64,000 bases of DNA from AP-15 sp963818695 (GTDB lineage Bacteria > Pseudomonadota > Alphaproteobacteria > ATCC43930 > CGMCC-115725): positions 434,001 through 498,000 of the forward strand of contig CAWFTG010000001.1 in the NCBI GenBank assembly GCA_963818695.1, written 5' to 3'. Positions 19,067 to 28,304 of the stretch are shown here, piece by piece. The first letter of the stretch is position 1. Every line of letters starts with the position of its first letter. The notes below the pieces were generated by a model. That model ran no database searches. It was not told the origin of the DNA and saw only the letters and a list, made by a program, of their open reading frames with translations. The position numbers and the translations under genes were made by a program.

Positions 19067-19985
19067 ACCAAACCAACTGTGATATGCGCCCTCCATGGTG
19101 CGTGCGCGCCAAGCAGCCGGCCCAAGAAGCAGCCAAAAACCATTGAAAATGCGGAGTGCCTGACGCATGCCCGCACGCGCCATCGCGAGGAATGCCGGGC
19201 TGTCGGCGTCGAGCAGCTCCACACGCGCCCTCCCGACGAAGTCGAGAAGTCAATGATGCCTCTATGGCTTCGGTTGCCGTCAAGCGATGCAGATCCAGCG
19301 TTCGCACAAGCTTTAGAATATGGACGCCCCTCGTGGCGGATGAGGCAAATGAGGCAAATGAGGCAAATGAGGCAGTCGTCAGCGCGATAGCTGCTAGCGC
19401 TGCCGACGCTGGGATTTGCCAGCCAAAGTGGATGGACAGGGTACGAGTACCCGTTCCTCTGTACCAGAAAAGGGATCTCGCCACTCAGCCCCATTATTAC
19501 GCGAGCCCTGGGGCGTTGAGTATACCCCAAGCCGAGTAGGCCTGCTAACGCGAATCCCCACCGAACCCCCTTCCAAAAGCAAACTCCAAGCGAGAGCGCC
19601 AACAAGCTCGGCGATTGAGTGCGACTGAATGTTGGTATAAATCGGAACGCCAACCGTCATAGCGACGTAAAATTGGCCTAGCGCGCCGACCGAAGCGAGG
19701 GCCAAGAAGGCTACAACTGCAATTGCCGAAGCTCCCGCGACGATCGCCAGCTGCTTCCCACCAGCGAAATCGGCCCGATAGCAACGGCAAAAAGCCAAAA
19801 AGACGCCGGTCGGTTTGATTCGGGAAAAGCCGAATAGCAGGCTCCGGGATCCGCGAGTTGTTGCTTGGGCAATTCCACGGAAACCCTCGCCAAAATACGC
19901 CGTCGCCCGACTGATCTGCAAAGGCGAGCCAAGCATCGAGTAGCATCATCAACACACGGCTCAGCCGCGCGTCAGAGGTCGCGCA
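19010..19985 (-). pseudogene. Decayed GT-C-type membrane glycosyltransferase
   Basis: Pieces in order on the minus strand: RVLMMLLDAWLAF near 19985; SRATAYFGEGFRGIAQATTR and FSRIKPTGVFLAF to about 19790; then membrane segments IVAGASAIAVVAFLALASVG and TVGVPIYTNIQSHSIAELVG. In another frame come WGFALAGLLGLGYTQ and near 19440 HFGWQIPASAALAAIALTTA. This matches the C-terminal hydrophobic half of dolichyl-phosphate-mannose-type or GT39-like proteins (a 'kGxxYHxYP' motif is suggested by YSYPVHPLW). At least three frameshifts and a 9-bp repeat expansion interrupt it. It lies next to a complete GT-C protein (20026). Confidence 0.5.
19341..19375. repeat. 9-bp tandem repeat, about four copies
   Basis: TGAGGCAAA is repeated three times exactly (19341-19367) and followed by TGAGGCAG. 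It lies inside the decayed membrane glycosyltransferase, where it encodes a repeating LIC tripeptide on the minus strand. Slippage would change length in multiples of 9 and keep frame. Confidence 0.9.
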
Positions 19986-20025
19986 AAAGGGTATCAATAA
20001 ACCCTCACGGCGATTCCCACCGTCT

Positions 20026-21708
20026 CTACTGAAAGAAGACGGTCATGGTATTGAATACCCGTTTTTCCCAAGCATCGGGATCATAATCTTTGAATTCCGA
20101 CAGAAGCGCCGGACCCTTGCTCATACTTATTTTTCCTGATGTTATATTGATGATGGTGTTCGGCAAAAGAACGATGATGTGGCCCGGAACGCGGCCCAAA
20201 TATCGACGCCGTTCAGTGTCGGACTCTGATTCCCAACCGAGGTCGATCGCGATGACGCGCGCTTCTGTCGGAAGCGTCACCACAAGCGGAAGTGACGGCA
20301 AGACGAACAACGCGTCGCGTCCCTCCCGCGCAAATGTATCTCGGGCGAAGTCTACCGCAGCAGAGTCATAAACAATCTGGTTCGTCCAGGTCACTCGATC
20401 GAGAGATTGGCTTTCGGCCGTCTTATACTTACCGATAAGAAATGAGCCTAATCCATAGAATGCCATGAGCGCGCAAAGGGCCAAGAACAAGTTTCTCGCC
20501 CATATTGGAGCTCCCGCTGAGCGGGAGGCTACCAACGCACACACGAACAGAAGAGTTCCTACAAAACGGAAATGACGTTCTTCCAAATAGATGTTTGCGC
20601 CACGACTAAAAAGATAGATAAAAATTGCCGCCACGATCCCGTATGACACCAGGGAGAAATACCTCAGTTTCAGTTTTTGGGCCGTTTCAAGCCGAAAACC
20701 CACAACTAAATACATGATCAGAAGCGCTGGAGGCACAATGGCTGCTAAGTATAGTGCATTTATAGAAGACAGGTCCGGGTCCCTTGAGACAAAGAACAGC
20801 GACCAGAACAGCGCTGTCATCAGTTCGGGCCACGAAATGCCTGCGACCCAGGGAACAAAAGATGAAAACGCGATACCGTCAACCAGCGGTATGGGCGATT
20901 CCAGCTCTGAAGCCGGGGTTGGTCCGCGCGAAAGGAAGCTGACGTAAATGACGACGAACGCCGTCACTGCACCTAGGAACCCGCCGAATATGCCGTGACT
21001 GATCCGACGGCCCACCGCGATGCTAATAAAAGTAGCGGTCACAAGCGCAGCTGCTACGACGATAAGCCCGGTAAGTTTTGCCATGAACGCGACCAACACA
21101 GCGCCTGCGGCGAGGAGCGCCGCGCGCACGCCGCTCATCTCCGGGACGCGGTTGGCCGCTAGAATAAGCCAAGGGGTGACGGCTTGAAGTAGAATTTCTC
21201 CGCCACGGTACGTTCGAAACGCAAATGTCGAATAATGGAAACAAGCCACCAAGGCAACGACTAGAAGAGCTAAGGGTGTATTCGTGGCGAACGTCCTAAC
21301 GACAAACATCCAGCCTATCAAGGAGCACAATAATGCTAGTGCCACCGTAAGCGTCATCGCGGCGCCGAGCGGCAGGCCTGATAACGAGATTGCACCCGGC
21401 ACCAGATATTGACCGGGACTCCAGCGTGTTTGAAACTGGAAAGAATCTTGAGCGATATTCGCGGGATCAGGCGCAATTACGTAATTTGGTGATCCGAGCA
21501 AAGTGCCGCGCCAAGCTTGGAACCCAGAGGCGGAATCATCTTCGATGAATGGAGGAACGAGCAGCGAAATTCCGCCCAGCACCCCGCAGATAGCGAAGGC
21601 CGCGATCAGTGCCCGCACACGATCGATCGCCTGCCGACGCGCGGGGGCCATCGTGCCTTCATCAGGGCGCAGCTCTGCCGTCGTGGTCTGTCGCATAGCA
21701 AACTGCAT
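20026..21708 (-). CDS. Multi-pass membrane glycosyltransferase-like protein (GT39/ArnT layout)
   Basis: 560 aa from ATG 21708 (MQFAMRQTTTAELRPDEG); ATG 21696 or 21654 (MAPARRQ) are alternatives. The frame upstream of 21708 runs into an IS1380 remnant and is not used. About 10-11 hydrophobic segments follow. The first periplasmic loop contains FIEDDSASGF, an acidic pair in the position of the catalytic Asp/Glu of GT-C enzymes. WSPGQYLVPGA and FRTYRGGEILLQAVTPWLIL occur early, and the C-terminal 120 residues are a soluble tail. Such proteins move a sugar from a polyprenyl-phosphate donor on the periplasmic side. Substrate unknown. Confidence 0.6.
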   Translation of the reverse strand: MQFAMRQTTTAELRPDEGTMAPARRQAIDRVRALIAAFAICGVLGGISLLVPPFIEDDSASGFQAWRGTLLGSPNYVIAPDPANIAQDSFQFQTRWSPGQYLVPGAISLSGLPLGAAMTLTVALALLCSLIGWMFVVRTFATNTPLALLVVALVACFHYSTFAFRTYRGGEILLQAVTPWLILAANRVPEMSGVRAALLAAGAVLVAFMAKLTGLIVVAAALVTATFISIAVGRRISHGIFGGFLGAVTAFVVIYVSFLSRGPTPASELESPIPLVDGIAFSSFVPWVAGISWPELMTALFWSLFFVSRDPDLSSINALYLAAIVPPALLIMYLVVGFRLETAQKLKLRYFSLVSYGIVAAIFIYLFSRGANIYLEERHFRFVGTLLFVCALVASRSAGAPIWARNLFLALCALMAFYGLGSFLIGKYKTAESQSLDRVTWTNQIVYDSAAVDFARDTFAREGRDALFVLPSLPLVVTLPTEARVIAIDLGWESESDTERRRYLGRVPGHIIVLLPNTIINITSGKISMSKGPALLSEFKDYDPDAWEKRVFNTMTVFFQ

Positions 21709-21713
21709 CCATT

Positions 21714-22116
21714 TTATGACGAGGGAAAGACCACCTGCCGTGACAGCGTGAAATTCAGCATCATGCCGGCAGGCGCACCGCCGGCCACCGCAAAGACCGG
21801 CTGCGAGGCGCACAAGGGCACCCCGAAGCTGGCCAAGGAGCGGCGCACTTCATGCGGCGGCGGCCCGACCGGGCGCTTTAGCAGGTATCCAATCCTATCC
21901 TGCAAGACCCGACTGATCGGTAAGCGGATCGTGTAGCTGGCAGCTCGGCTTCGAGAAATTCGTACATCTCAGTATTGGTAAAGGCCGCGTCGCTCCGGAA
22001 TAGAGGCGCTTCCCGGTGTCCCTATATCGAGCGATCACCGGCTCCAGAACTGCGCGCCAGCCGGCCGCGCTGTGCACTTTGCCCGACCTCAAGACACCAA
22101 AACAAAACGGGAGCAT
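21714..22116 (-). pseudogene. IS1380-family transposase remnant
   Basis: One minus-strand frame (22116 downward) reads GWRAVLEPVIARYRDTGKRL, the family's 'GWRxVLxPVIxRY' region, and another (21905 downward) reads GYLLKRPVGPPPHEVRR, corresponding to 'HLLTRPVGRPPxxVRR'. The pieces are collinear and separated by a frameshift near 21960. Both ends of the transposase are missing. The remnant abuts the start of the membrane glycosyltransferase gene. Confidence 0.65.
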
Positions 22117-22287
22117 TACATACGTCCGTAAGGGATTGCAGTATGGGCGCCGAAGACTTGTTGGAAGGGGTTCAGCGATTAACCGGCGAGCTGTTTAAGG
22201 TATTCGGCCCTCCAAAGAGCATTGATTGCGCAACCGCAAATCGCATCTTCGGTCACCGGCATGGGGCACGTCAAGGCGGATCGGCGG

Positions 22288-23118
22288 TCAGATTGTGGCA
22301 GACGCGAGATGCGCGGCAGGCTGAATTTCAAAGAAAATTTCTTCGTACCCTGTGAATTGGCGCAAAAACCGACGTCGCAGCGGCGCCCCGCCACGCCCGC
22401 CGGTCAAATTTGTGATCTGGCTGCGATAGGCGGCAATTGCTTCACGCTTGCGAAGGCGAAATTCATCCATCCGAACGATACGGACCTGCAAATCGAACAG
22501 GTCGCGAATGCGCCACAACCGCGGGTCCCAGAACCAGACCGGATATTCGTAAAAGCCCTGAAGCCGCTGAGCCCGGGCCTGCGCCAGTTCTCGCGCGACT
22601 TCCGCCAACGCTCGATGATCGGGGTGACTGTCGATGATCGATGACACAAACACTTCGTCCGGCTTGAAGTCATCGAGGGTCGCGGCGAGACGCTCCCGCA
22701 AAAGCTGTCGATGATCCGCCAGTCGCTGATCCTCAAAGCGCAGAAACACAAGGTCCGCGTCCGAAAGCCCGAGAATGGCGCAGGCGCGCCGGGTCTCTTC
22801 CTCTCTGAGCGCTACCCACCGATCGGCGGACAACCCGCCCGGGCGAGGCGAAAGCCGGCCGTCGGTCGCAATGACGACCGAGACCCGCGCCCCTGCCGCC
22901 AGCTTGCGCATGATGGTCGCGCCGCAGCCGAGCGTCTCGTCATCCGGATGCGGCGCCAGGACAAGACATGACCGTGCTTGCGTCTGCGACGTTACATCTG
23001 CGGCCCTCGCCAGCAACAGTGGACGTCCTAAGGCCGCCAATCCTTCGCAGAAGACGGGATACAGCCTTTGCCGCAGAAAAGAGCGGACCCCCCAGCCGCC
23101 ATGACCCATATTATCCAT
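22288..23118 (-). CDS. PIG-L/LmbE-family deacetylase
   Basis: 276 aa. APHPDDETLGCG at 55-66 is the Zn-binding AHPDDE-type motif, and IIDSHPDHRALAE at 161-173 supplies the second metal His pair (HPDH 165-168). ATDGRLSPRPGG and REEETRRACAILG are further family marks. These metal-dependent enzymes remove N-acetyl groups from GlcNAc-containing glycolipids or thiols. In a polysaccharide cluster a role in N-deacetylation of a sugar residue is likely. An AT-rich 14-bp palindrome is centred about 35 bases upstream of the start. Confidence 0.85.
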   Translation of the reverse strand: MDNMGHGGWGVRSFLRQRLYPVFCEGLAALGRPLLLARAADVTSQTQARSCLVLAPHPDDETLGCGATIMRKLAAGARVSVVIATDGRLSPRPGGLSADRWVALREEETRRACAILGLSDADLVFLRFEDQRLADHRQLLRERLAATLDDFKPDEVFVSSIIDSHPDHRALAEVARELAQARAQRLQGFYEYPVWFWDPRLWRIRDLFDLQVRIVRMDEFRLRKREAIAAYRSQITNLTGGRGGAPLRRRFLRQFTGYEEIFFEIQPAAHLASATI

Positions 23119-23145
23119 CGCAAGTGTCCGCTGAATGAACTCCTA

Positions 23146-23159
23146 TAACAAATTTGTTA
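23146..23159. promoter_or_regulatory. 14-bp perfect palindrome upstream of the deacetylase
   Basis: TAACAAATTTGTTA is a perfect inverted repeat in otherwise GC-rich DNA, 28-41 bases upstream of ATG 23118 on the minus strand. Such a site could bind a dimeric regulator. No regulator gene is nearby, so the function is unproven. Confidence 0.3.
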
Positions 23160-23349
23160 CAACCGTTGACGACTGTACAGCCAGCGGCTTGGCTCGCGGT
23201 GCGCGGGATATCACTCGAGTGAGAAGATGAAATTTGGTATTGGCACGCTTGCCGGCTTACTGGTTGGTGCCTGGGCGTCGCGTGCTGCGCGTTTGCGCCT
23301 GGCGCCAGGCTCTCGGCCGAACCAACCGCTTCGTTTTTGCTCGCCGCTC

Positions 23350-23735
23350 CGACGCCGAACGCGCCCGGGTGTCACGTCACGCGACCTCGATCGATTACAT
23401 GCTCAAGCGCTGGCCAGCCTTCACCCGCTTTCTCGACGATGGCCGCACGCGCCTGTCGAACAATGCCGCCGAGCGCGCTTTGCGCGGTATCGCTCGCCGA
23501 CGTCGGGCGTGGTTATTCGCCGGCTCCGATCGTGGCGGAGAGCGGGTTACAGCTATGTACACCCTGATCGCCACGGCAAAACTCAACGGACCGATCCGCG
23601 GCCCTTGGCTCGCCGAACGCGTGTGGCGCCGCATCGCCGATCATCCCGCCCTCCCAGCTGCACGACCTGCTCCCCTGTCATGGAAGCACCGCCAAACCAT
23701 CATCCATTACGGCCCTGGCCGGATGCTTACGTTAG
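23350..23735 (+). pseudogene. IS66 transposase (TnpC) C-terminal fragment
   Basis: The frame from about 23350 reads IDYMLKRWPAFTRFLDDGRT, LSNNAAERALRGIARRRRAW and LFAGSDRGGERVTAMYTLIA, the conserved C-terminal part of IS66 TnpC. The frame shifts at IADHPAL (about 23650), after which the standard LPWNW ending is out of frame. A right-end-like CGGATGCTTAC occurs at about 23720-23731. Everything upstream of the fragment is missing. Confidence 0.8.
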
Positions 23736-23831
23736 TATTGGTGAACTCAGCTCTTGTAAAAACATTGTACACTGACAGAACGAGCCCCCATGGCCGCGCA
23801 TCTCATTTGGACTGCCGGAACAATCCTCGGG

Positions 23832-24941
23832 TCAGCCGCCGGGAAGACGCGGTCGTTTGAGAGAACGCCTTAACCCATAGTTCATCTGCCGCAAATACGC
23901 TAGTTCGCGATAAAATTCCTCAGTTACGCGAAATTTCAATTTTGATCGAAATTTCACTTTTTCGTTGGAGACTTTTCTTTCACGTTCTGAATATTGAGTA
24001 ACTTTGTGATCAATTACGTTGTTGTCCGGCGATCCAGTAAATTTGATTATCTTGCGTTTTTTCTTTATTGATTTAAGCGCCAAATCCTCATTACTTAAGG
24101 TGTAGGTGTCAATTTCTTCATAATCCATATGCCCCGCCAGCTTGGCGGGAACGCCGCAACCGGGACAGAAGAGCGCGACTTGATCTTCGAATTCAGAGAT
24201 GTTCCTCCGCCACCAACCTGGAACGACTTCAATCCCATTATCGGTACCACGAGCGAGATCAAATGATGCCGCAACTTCGCAAAAATACGCGCGTAGCTTG
24301 CCTTTATTTTGGACGATCGAGGCCGACCACTCGTGGTTGATGTCGCATTTCGAGATGCGATCCCACATCTCTTCCTCTTCAAACAAGTCCTTGCCCGCGG
24401 TGAGCAGGGGCGAGTGTGATGAATGGCCCTCGTGGTACCATCCCCGTGACCTCAGGGTTGCCAAAGATTTTATGCCGCGTTCGGATCCATGCGGATTGAG
24501 ATTGAACACACCAAATACTTTTTTAGCGATCTCGCTATGCTTGAAAATATTATTCGTCCACAGCCCACGCTGATTTTTATTGGGGACCTCTTTAACGAAG
24601 ATGTCACAGAGCTCCTTGAAGTTCCGATGCATTGCCGGATTTCCGCCGATAATCGCAATAAGGCCCGGGAAACCATCTAGGCTGCGCACGGCTAGCCTAA
24701 AATTGTCGGGCGTCATATCCCAGAAGGCGTCTTGGTTCTCCAGTAACCTAGTGCAGTTCGAGCAAGCTAAGTCACACTTGTTTGTTATATCAATACAGAT
24801 GATTTGCATCTCATAGGGGCTGCGCATATTCGCGATTGCTCTCTTACGATGTGGATTCGGCGCCACAGTGGTAAGAGATCCTCCGGGTTCGTGAAGGTGC
24901 ACACGGCTCCCGATTTTCGGCCGGTCCCATGGCATTTCCAT
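23832..24941 (-). CDS. Radical SAM protein
   Basis: 369 aa from ATG 24941, selected because GAGGAG is 7 bases upstream; an ATG at 24947 would overlap the ribosome site. NKCDLACSNC gives the CX3CX2C [4Fe-4S] site (C56, C60, C63), and IIGGNPAMHRNFKELC follows as the Gly-rich SAM strand. A C-terminal FCPGCGVPAKL and YFCEVAASFD add Cys residues that could bind a second cluster, as in SPASM-type enzymes. It is the last gene of the CDP-sugar operon, 21 bases after a GT2 stop. Base composition is AT-richer than its neighbours. It may carry out a radical-based sugar modification; the reaction cannot be read from the sequence. Confidence 0.78.
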   Translation of the reverse strand: MEMPWDRPKIGSRVHLHEPGGSLTTVAPNPHRKRAIANMRSPYEMQIICIDITNKCDLACSNCTRLLENQDAFWDMTPDNFRLAVRSLDGFPGLIAIIGGNPAMHRNFKELCDIFVKEVPNKNQRGLWTNNIFKHSEIAKKVFGVFNLNPHGSERGIKSLATLRSRGWYHEGHSSHSPLLTAGKDLFEEEEMWDRISKCDINHEWSASIVQNKGKLRAYFCEVAASFDLARGTDNGIEVVPGWWRRNISEFEDQVALFCPGCGVPAKLAGHMDYEEIDTYTLSNEDLALKSIKKKRKIIKFTGSPDNNVIDHKVTQYSERERKVSNEKVKFRSKLKFRVTEEFYRELAYLRQMNYGLRRSLKRPRLPGG

Positions 24942-24962
24942 TATCATTCTCCTCTCTGTGGC

Positions 24963-25940
24963 TTACGCTCTGAGGAAGGTCTGAAGTTTGGCAACCTGCA
25001 AATTATAGAGCACCTGATCGCCCGCTATCAACAAATCCTTCAACATGAGCCTGAAATTTATCCTTATATAGGGCAGCAAGAACGAATAACAGCGCAGCTT
25101 CTGACCAACGCCCAGCGGTGCACGATAAATGGACATAAAATATTCACGAAACAAGCGAAACTCCGGGAATGTGATGGCTCTGGCTTTTGACGGATCCCAC
25201 CATTCAAGCCCCGGAAGTTTCCTGGAATACCGGTTCGTGAGGCGGATCCGGCGTGGCTCCCGTAGACGAGGTGGAAGGGTTTTACTCGATTGTCCGCGGT
25301 GGTGCCGGCTAATGAAAAGATGCTCAGGAATTTCGTAAAACCGGCCTAGCAACGCCATTCGCGCCAGCAACACTGTATCGGCATTGACATAGCGGCCCTG
25401 CGGCGGAATCTGGCGCAGCGCAGAAATCCGCATCACACCGAAGATCTGGTAGGACCAACAAGGTATTAGCATCATATTGCGGAAGCGTGCGGCCGGATCG
25501 TTTGAGTCGGTCCTCATCGGGGTCACGTAATTCTTGATGAAGGCGCCGTTTTCGTCGATCTCTTTTGTTCTTGCATACGCCAATACACAGCCGGGATCGC
25601 GCTCCAGAACCTCGACGCACCGCTCGAGAAACGTTGTTTCCAACAAGTCGTCGACCGCAGCCTGCTTAAAATACTTGCCGGTCGCCAGTTCGTATACCCG
25701 CCGCACGTTCCACCCGGCGCCCATATTCTTTTCGCTTCGATAATAGCGGATACGGCTGTCACTTCTGGCGTAAGATTGCGCGATGTCGCCGGTTCGGTCG
25801 GTGGACGCGTTGTCGGAAATGATAAGTTCGAAGTCGGTAAACGTTTGGTTGAGGATCGAGCGCAGCGTCTCCTCGATAAATCGTTCTCCATTGTAAACGA
25901 ACAGTCCGATGCTTAGGAGCGGCGCCATATCCATTCTCAA
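24963..25940 (-). CDS. Glycosyltransferase family 2
   Basis: 325 aa. SIGLFVYNGERFIEETLRSI is the GT-A start, ELIISDNASTDRTGDIAQ the donor loop, and QAAVDDLLETTFLERC the DxD-like VDD. Met codons at 25940, 25934 and 25928 are possible starts. The first overlaps the upstream dioxygenase stop by 4 bases (ATGA), showing translational coupling. It is part of the minus-strand operon and probably transfers the unusual sugar made by the neighbouring enzymes. Confidence 0.84.
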   Translation of the reverse strand: MRMDMAPLLSIGLFVYNGERFIEETLRSILNQTFTDFELIISDNASTDRTGDIAQSYARSDSRIRYYRSEKNMGAGWNVRRVYELATGKYFKQAAVDDLLETTFLERCVEVLERDPGCVLAYARTKEIDENGAFIKNYVTPMRTDSNDPAARFRNMMLIPCWSYQIFGVMRISALRQIPPQGRYVNADTVLLARMALLGRFYEIPEHLFISRHHRGQSSKTLPPRLREPRRIRLTNRYSRKLPGLEWWDPSKARAITFPEFRLFREYFMSIYRAPLGVGQKLRCYSFLLPYIRINFRLMLKDLLIAGDQVLYNLQVAKLQTFLRA

Positions 25941-26872
25941 TCCGCTGAAACGCTGGTCATCCCCGGCCTAAAGACGGCGACACCGCCCTCCGGTACGCCT
26001 TCGTCATAGGCCGCAACAATGTCCTCGGGGATCGGAGCGAAGTCCGTGACCCGCAGGAAATCGCGCAGCGAGGTCCCCGTCGCGTCGCTGTCGGTGTTCG
26101 GCGCGCCGCGTTTGCCGGCAACGTCGTCAAGGTTGACGGTGCGAAAGTCAATGCTCCAGCGCACCATATCCGTGGTGTTCGGCACGGTCGAGTGCAGCTG
26201 CGCCCCGGAGAAAACGATGACCCCGCCCGGCGGGACAATGAAGCGTATTTCCGGCTCGAGCTCCAGCGGCTCCTCTGCGTGCGGTTGGACGCGGGTGTCC
26301 TGGCCTATGTGTTGCGCGGCATTCTTACGGCTCTCGGCATTCCATCGGTAGTAATTGAAGTCGCGCGACCCATTCTTGACACCGCGGTTCCAGTATCGCG
26401 GATGGAAGGCCATGCCATTCTCGGCGACGAATTCGTAGATCGGCGCCCACCAATTGAACTGGCACATCGGCGCTGAATACCAGGTGTCTCGATGAGGATG
26501 GTGGGCGTATGCGATCCCGGTCGTGAGGTAATTTTTTGGAAAAGCGCAGCGCAGACGGGGCACGTCCTGGTAGGTCTTGTCACGAGAGCAGCCAAAAGAA
26601 CTGAGCACCGCTCGTATCAGTTCTTTCGTACGGGGGTGATGGATATAGCTCGGCTTCAATTTCGAGAGGATTTCAACGCAACGTTCGACGGGCAGCTGCT
26701 CGTGAGCGCGTTGGGGATCGAGCGGGGCGAACGCATTCTCGATCATCCCGCGGGTGTGCTCGACCAATGCAAGCATTTCCGAGGGCGGCGACAAGATGAT
26801 GATGCCGCCATCGTATATCATTTGGCGCCATGCTTCATCGCTCCGCTGTGGGTCATAAAATACACCAGTCAT
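25937..26872 (-). CDS. Phytanoyl-CoA dioxygenase-like Fe(II)/2-oxoglutarate enzyme
   Basis: 311 aa. HHPHRDTWYS supplies the HxD metal pair (H127, D129); the distal His is H227 in SGAQLHSTVPN and the 2-oxoglutarate-binding Arg is R238 in VRWSIDFRTV. This spacing is the jelly-roll pattern of the PhyH family. Related enzymes hydroxylate or epimerise small molecules, including sugars in aminoglycoside and lipopolysaccharide pathways. It is coupled to the following GT2 and follows a C-methyltransferase-like gene, so a tailoring oxidation of a nucleotide sugar or glycan is likely. Confidence 0.75.
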   Translation of the reverse strand: MTGVFYDPQRSDEAWRQMIYDGGIIILSPPSEMLALVEHTRGMIENAFAPLDPQRAHEQLPVERCVEILSKLKPSYIHHPRTKELIRAVLSSFGCSRDKTYQDVPRLRCAFPKNYLTTGIAYAHHPHRDTWYSAPMCQFNWWAPIYEFVAENGMAFHPRYWNRGVKNGSRDFNYYRWNAESRKNAAQHIGQDTRVQPHAEEPLELEPEIRFIVPPGGVIVFSGAQLHSTVPNTTDMVRWSIDFRTVNLDDVAGKRGAPNTDSDATGTSLRDFLRVTDFAPIPEDIVAAYDEGVPEGGVAVFRPGMTSVSAD

Positions 26873-26936
26873 GCAGCCCTCCTTGATCTTAGTACCCCAT
26901 CATCGCCAGCCGCACACGATTTGGCCACTTCCACTG

Positions 26937-28262
26937 CTAGCTCCCCACGGAGTTGCCGATCCCCCCAATTGCCAGCGGGGGCGAGGGAGAACGGGTTGGA
27001 TATATCGCGAATTGCGTTTCCTCAATGGGCGCTCCTGGCTGCACTATACAAGGTTCGGGGACCGGGATGATAAAGCTGCCGCCCCGCTCGCGGTAAGCTG
27101 CTTGCTGCCGCATCACTTCGCCCGCGAAATTCCAAACCAGCAGCAGGACGTAATCCGGTTGCTCCGCCACCAATTGATCCGGATGTCGGATTAAGATGCG
27201 CTGGCCGGGCATGTATTTGCCTTGTTTATAGGGGTTGGCATCGGCGACAAACTCGAAGAACCCCTCACCTAGATCGAGATAGTTCACCAGCGTCGCCCCC
27301 TTTGCTGCTGCGCCGTAGCAGGCGATCCGCTTTCCTCTGTGTCTCTCCGAGACGAGCAGCTTGGCCAACGCGTCCCGAAGCGCCCTCACTCGGGTAGCGA
27401 AATCGTTATAGAACAATATCTCGCCGACGCCGAGCGCTGCTTCGTGCGCAAATAGCGCCTGTAGCTCGTCTGACCGCGCGCGCGTTCGGCTTACAGTCAA
27501 TCGCAACGAGCCGCCATGGATCGGGAGTCGTTTCACGTCGTTCAAATAAAGCCCATGCCGCCCGAACAGCGGCGTAAGCCCGTGCAGAGTGTGATAGAAA
27601 AGGTGTTCATGGTAAATTGTATCAAACTCACAATGCTCGATCATATCCACGGCGTAGGCAAATTCGCAGATCGCGATCCCGGCCGGCTTTAACAAGCGCG
27701 CAAAACCGGCGACAAGATCATTAATGTTGTCGACGTGAGCAATGACGTTGTTCGCAATCACGACATCTGCCAGCTTGCCCTTGGCGGCCAGATCTTCTGC
27801 GCATCGCGATCCGAAGTATTCGTGAATTGTCGGCACGCCAATGGCGTTTGCCTGCGCTACGGGCCCGTCGGCCGGATCGATCCCGAGGCACGGAATCCCG
27901 CCTGCCACAAAATTGCGAAGCAGGTACCCGTCATTGCTGGCAACCTCTACGACGAAACTGGCCGGTCCGAGCTCGTATTGGCGGATCAGCCCTTCGACAT
28001 GTTGGGCTGAATGCTTCAGGAGTGCAGGCGAGGACGAAGAAAAATACGGGTAGTCGCGCCGGTAAAGGATATCGGCCGGAATTGTCTCAGTGACCTGTAG
28101 AAGCGCACATGCCGGACAAAACGCCAGCATTAGCGGGTATCTCACCTCCGGACGGGTCAGTTCCTCCTGAACGAGCAGCGCATTCGCTATCGGCTGGGAT
28201 CCGAGATCGAGGATAATCCTTAGATCATCGCCACCGCAGGACCGGCAATTTCCAACACCCAT
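26937..28262 (-). CDS. Zn-binding SAM C-methyltransferase (NDP-hexose type)
   Basis: 441 aa from ATG 28262, with GGAG 8 bases upstream; the longer frame begins with TTG and is not favoured. C6, C9, C49 and C52 form the N-terminal Zn finger of the family. The SAM site is FVVEVASNDGYLL (103-115). Next comes IANNVIAHVDNINDLVAGF and the conserved EFAYAVDMIEHCEFDTIYHE stretch, and the C-terminal domain has KRIACYGAAAKGATLVNYLD. This three-domain layout is that of enzymes that C-methylate 4-keto deoxy-sugars (TylC3/TcaB9-like). It lies in the RfbF-containing operon, suggesting a branched-chain CDP sugar. Confidence 0.86.
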   Translation of the reverse strand: MGVGNCRSCGGDDLRIILDLGSQPIANALLVQEELTRPEVRYPLMLAFCPACALLQVTETIPADILYRRDYPYFSSSSPALLKHSAQHVEGLIRQYELGPASFVVEVASNDGYLLRNFVAGGIPCLGIDPADGPVAQANAIGVPTIHEYFGSRCAEDLAAKGKLADVVIANNVIAHVDNINDLVAGFARLLKPAGIAICEFAYAVDMIEHCEFDTIYHEHLFYHTLHGLTPLFGRHGLYLNDVKRLPIHGGSLRLTVSRTRARSDELQALFAHEAALGVGEILFYNDFATRVRALRDALAKLLVSERHRGKRIACYGAAAKGATLVNYLDLGEGFFEFVADANPYKQGKYMPGQRILIRHPDQLVAEQPDYVLLLVWNFAGEVMRQQAAYRERGGSFIIPVPEPCIVQPGAPIEETQFAIYPTRSPSPPLAIGGIGNSVGS

Positions 28263-28304
28263 CAGAATCTCCAGGACGGCCGTCAATCAGCGTAGCTGTC
28301 TTGG

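Noticed and set aside
19341..19375. Possible CRISPR-like repeat
   Set aside because: The 9-bp unit is tandem without spacers, and no Cas gene is present anywhere in the window.
18997..19653. 218-residue minus-strand frame with poly-LIC
   Set aside because: The LIC run is the 9-bp repeat. The protein-like pieces belong to different frames of the decayed GT-C gene, so the frame as a whole is not a gene.
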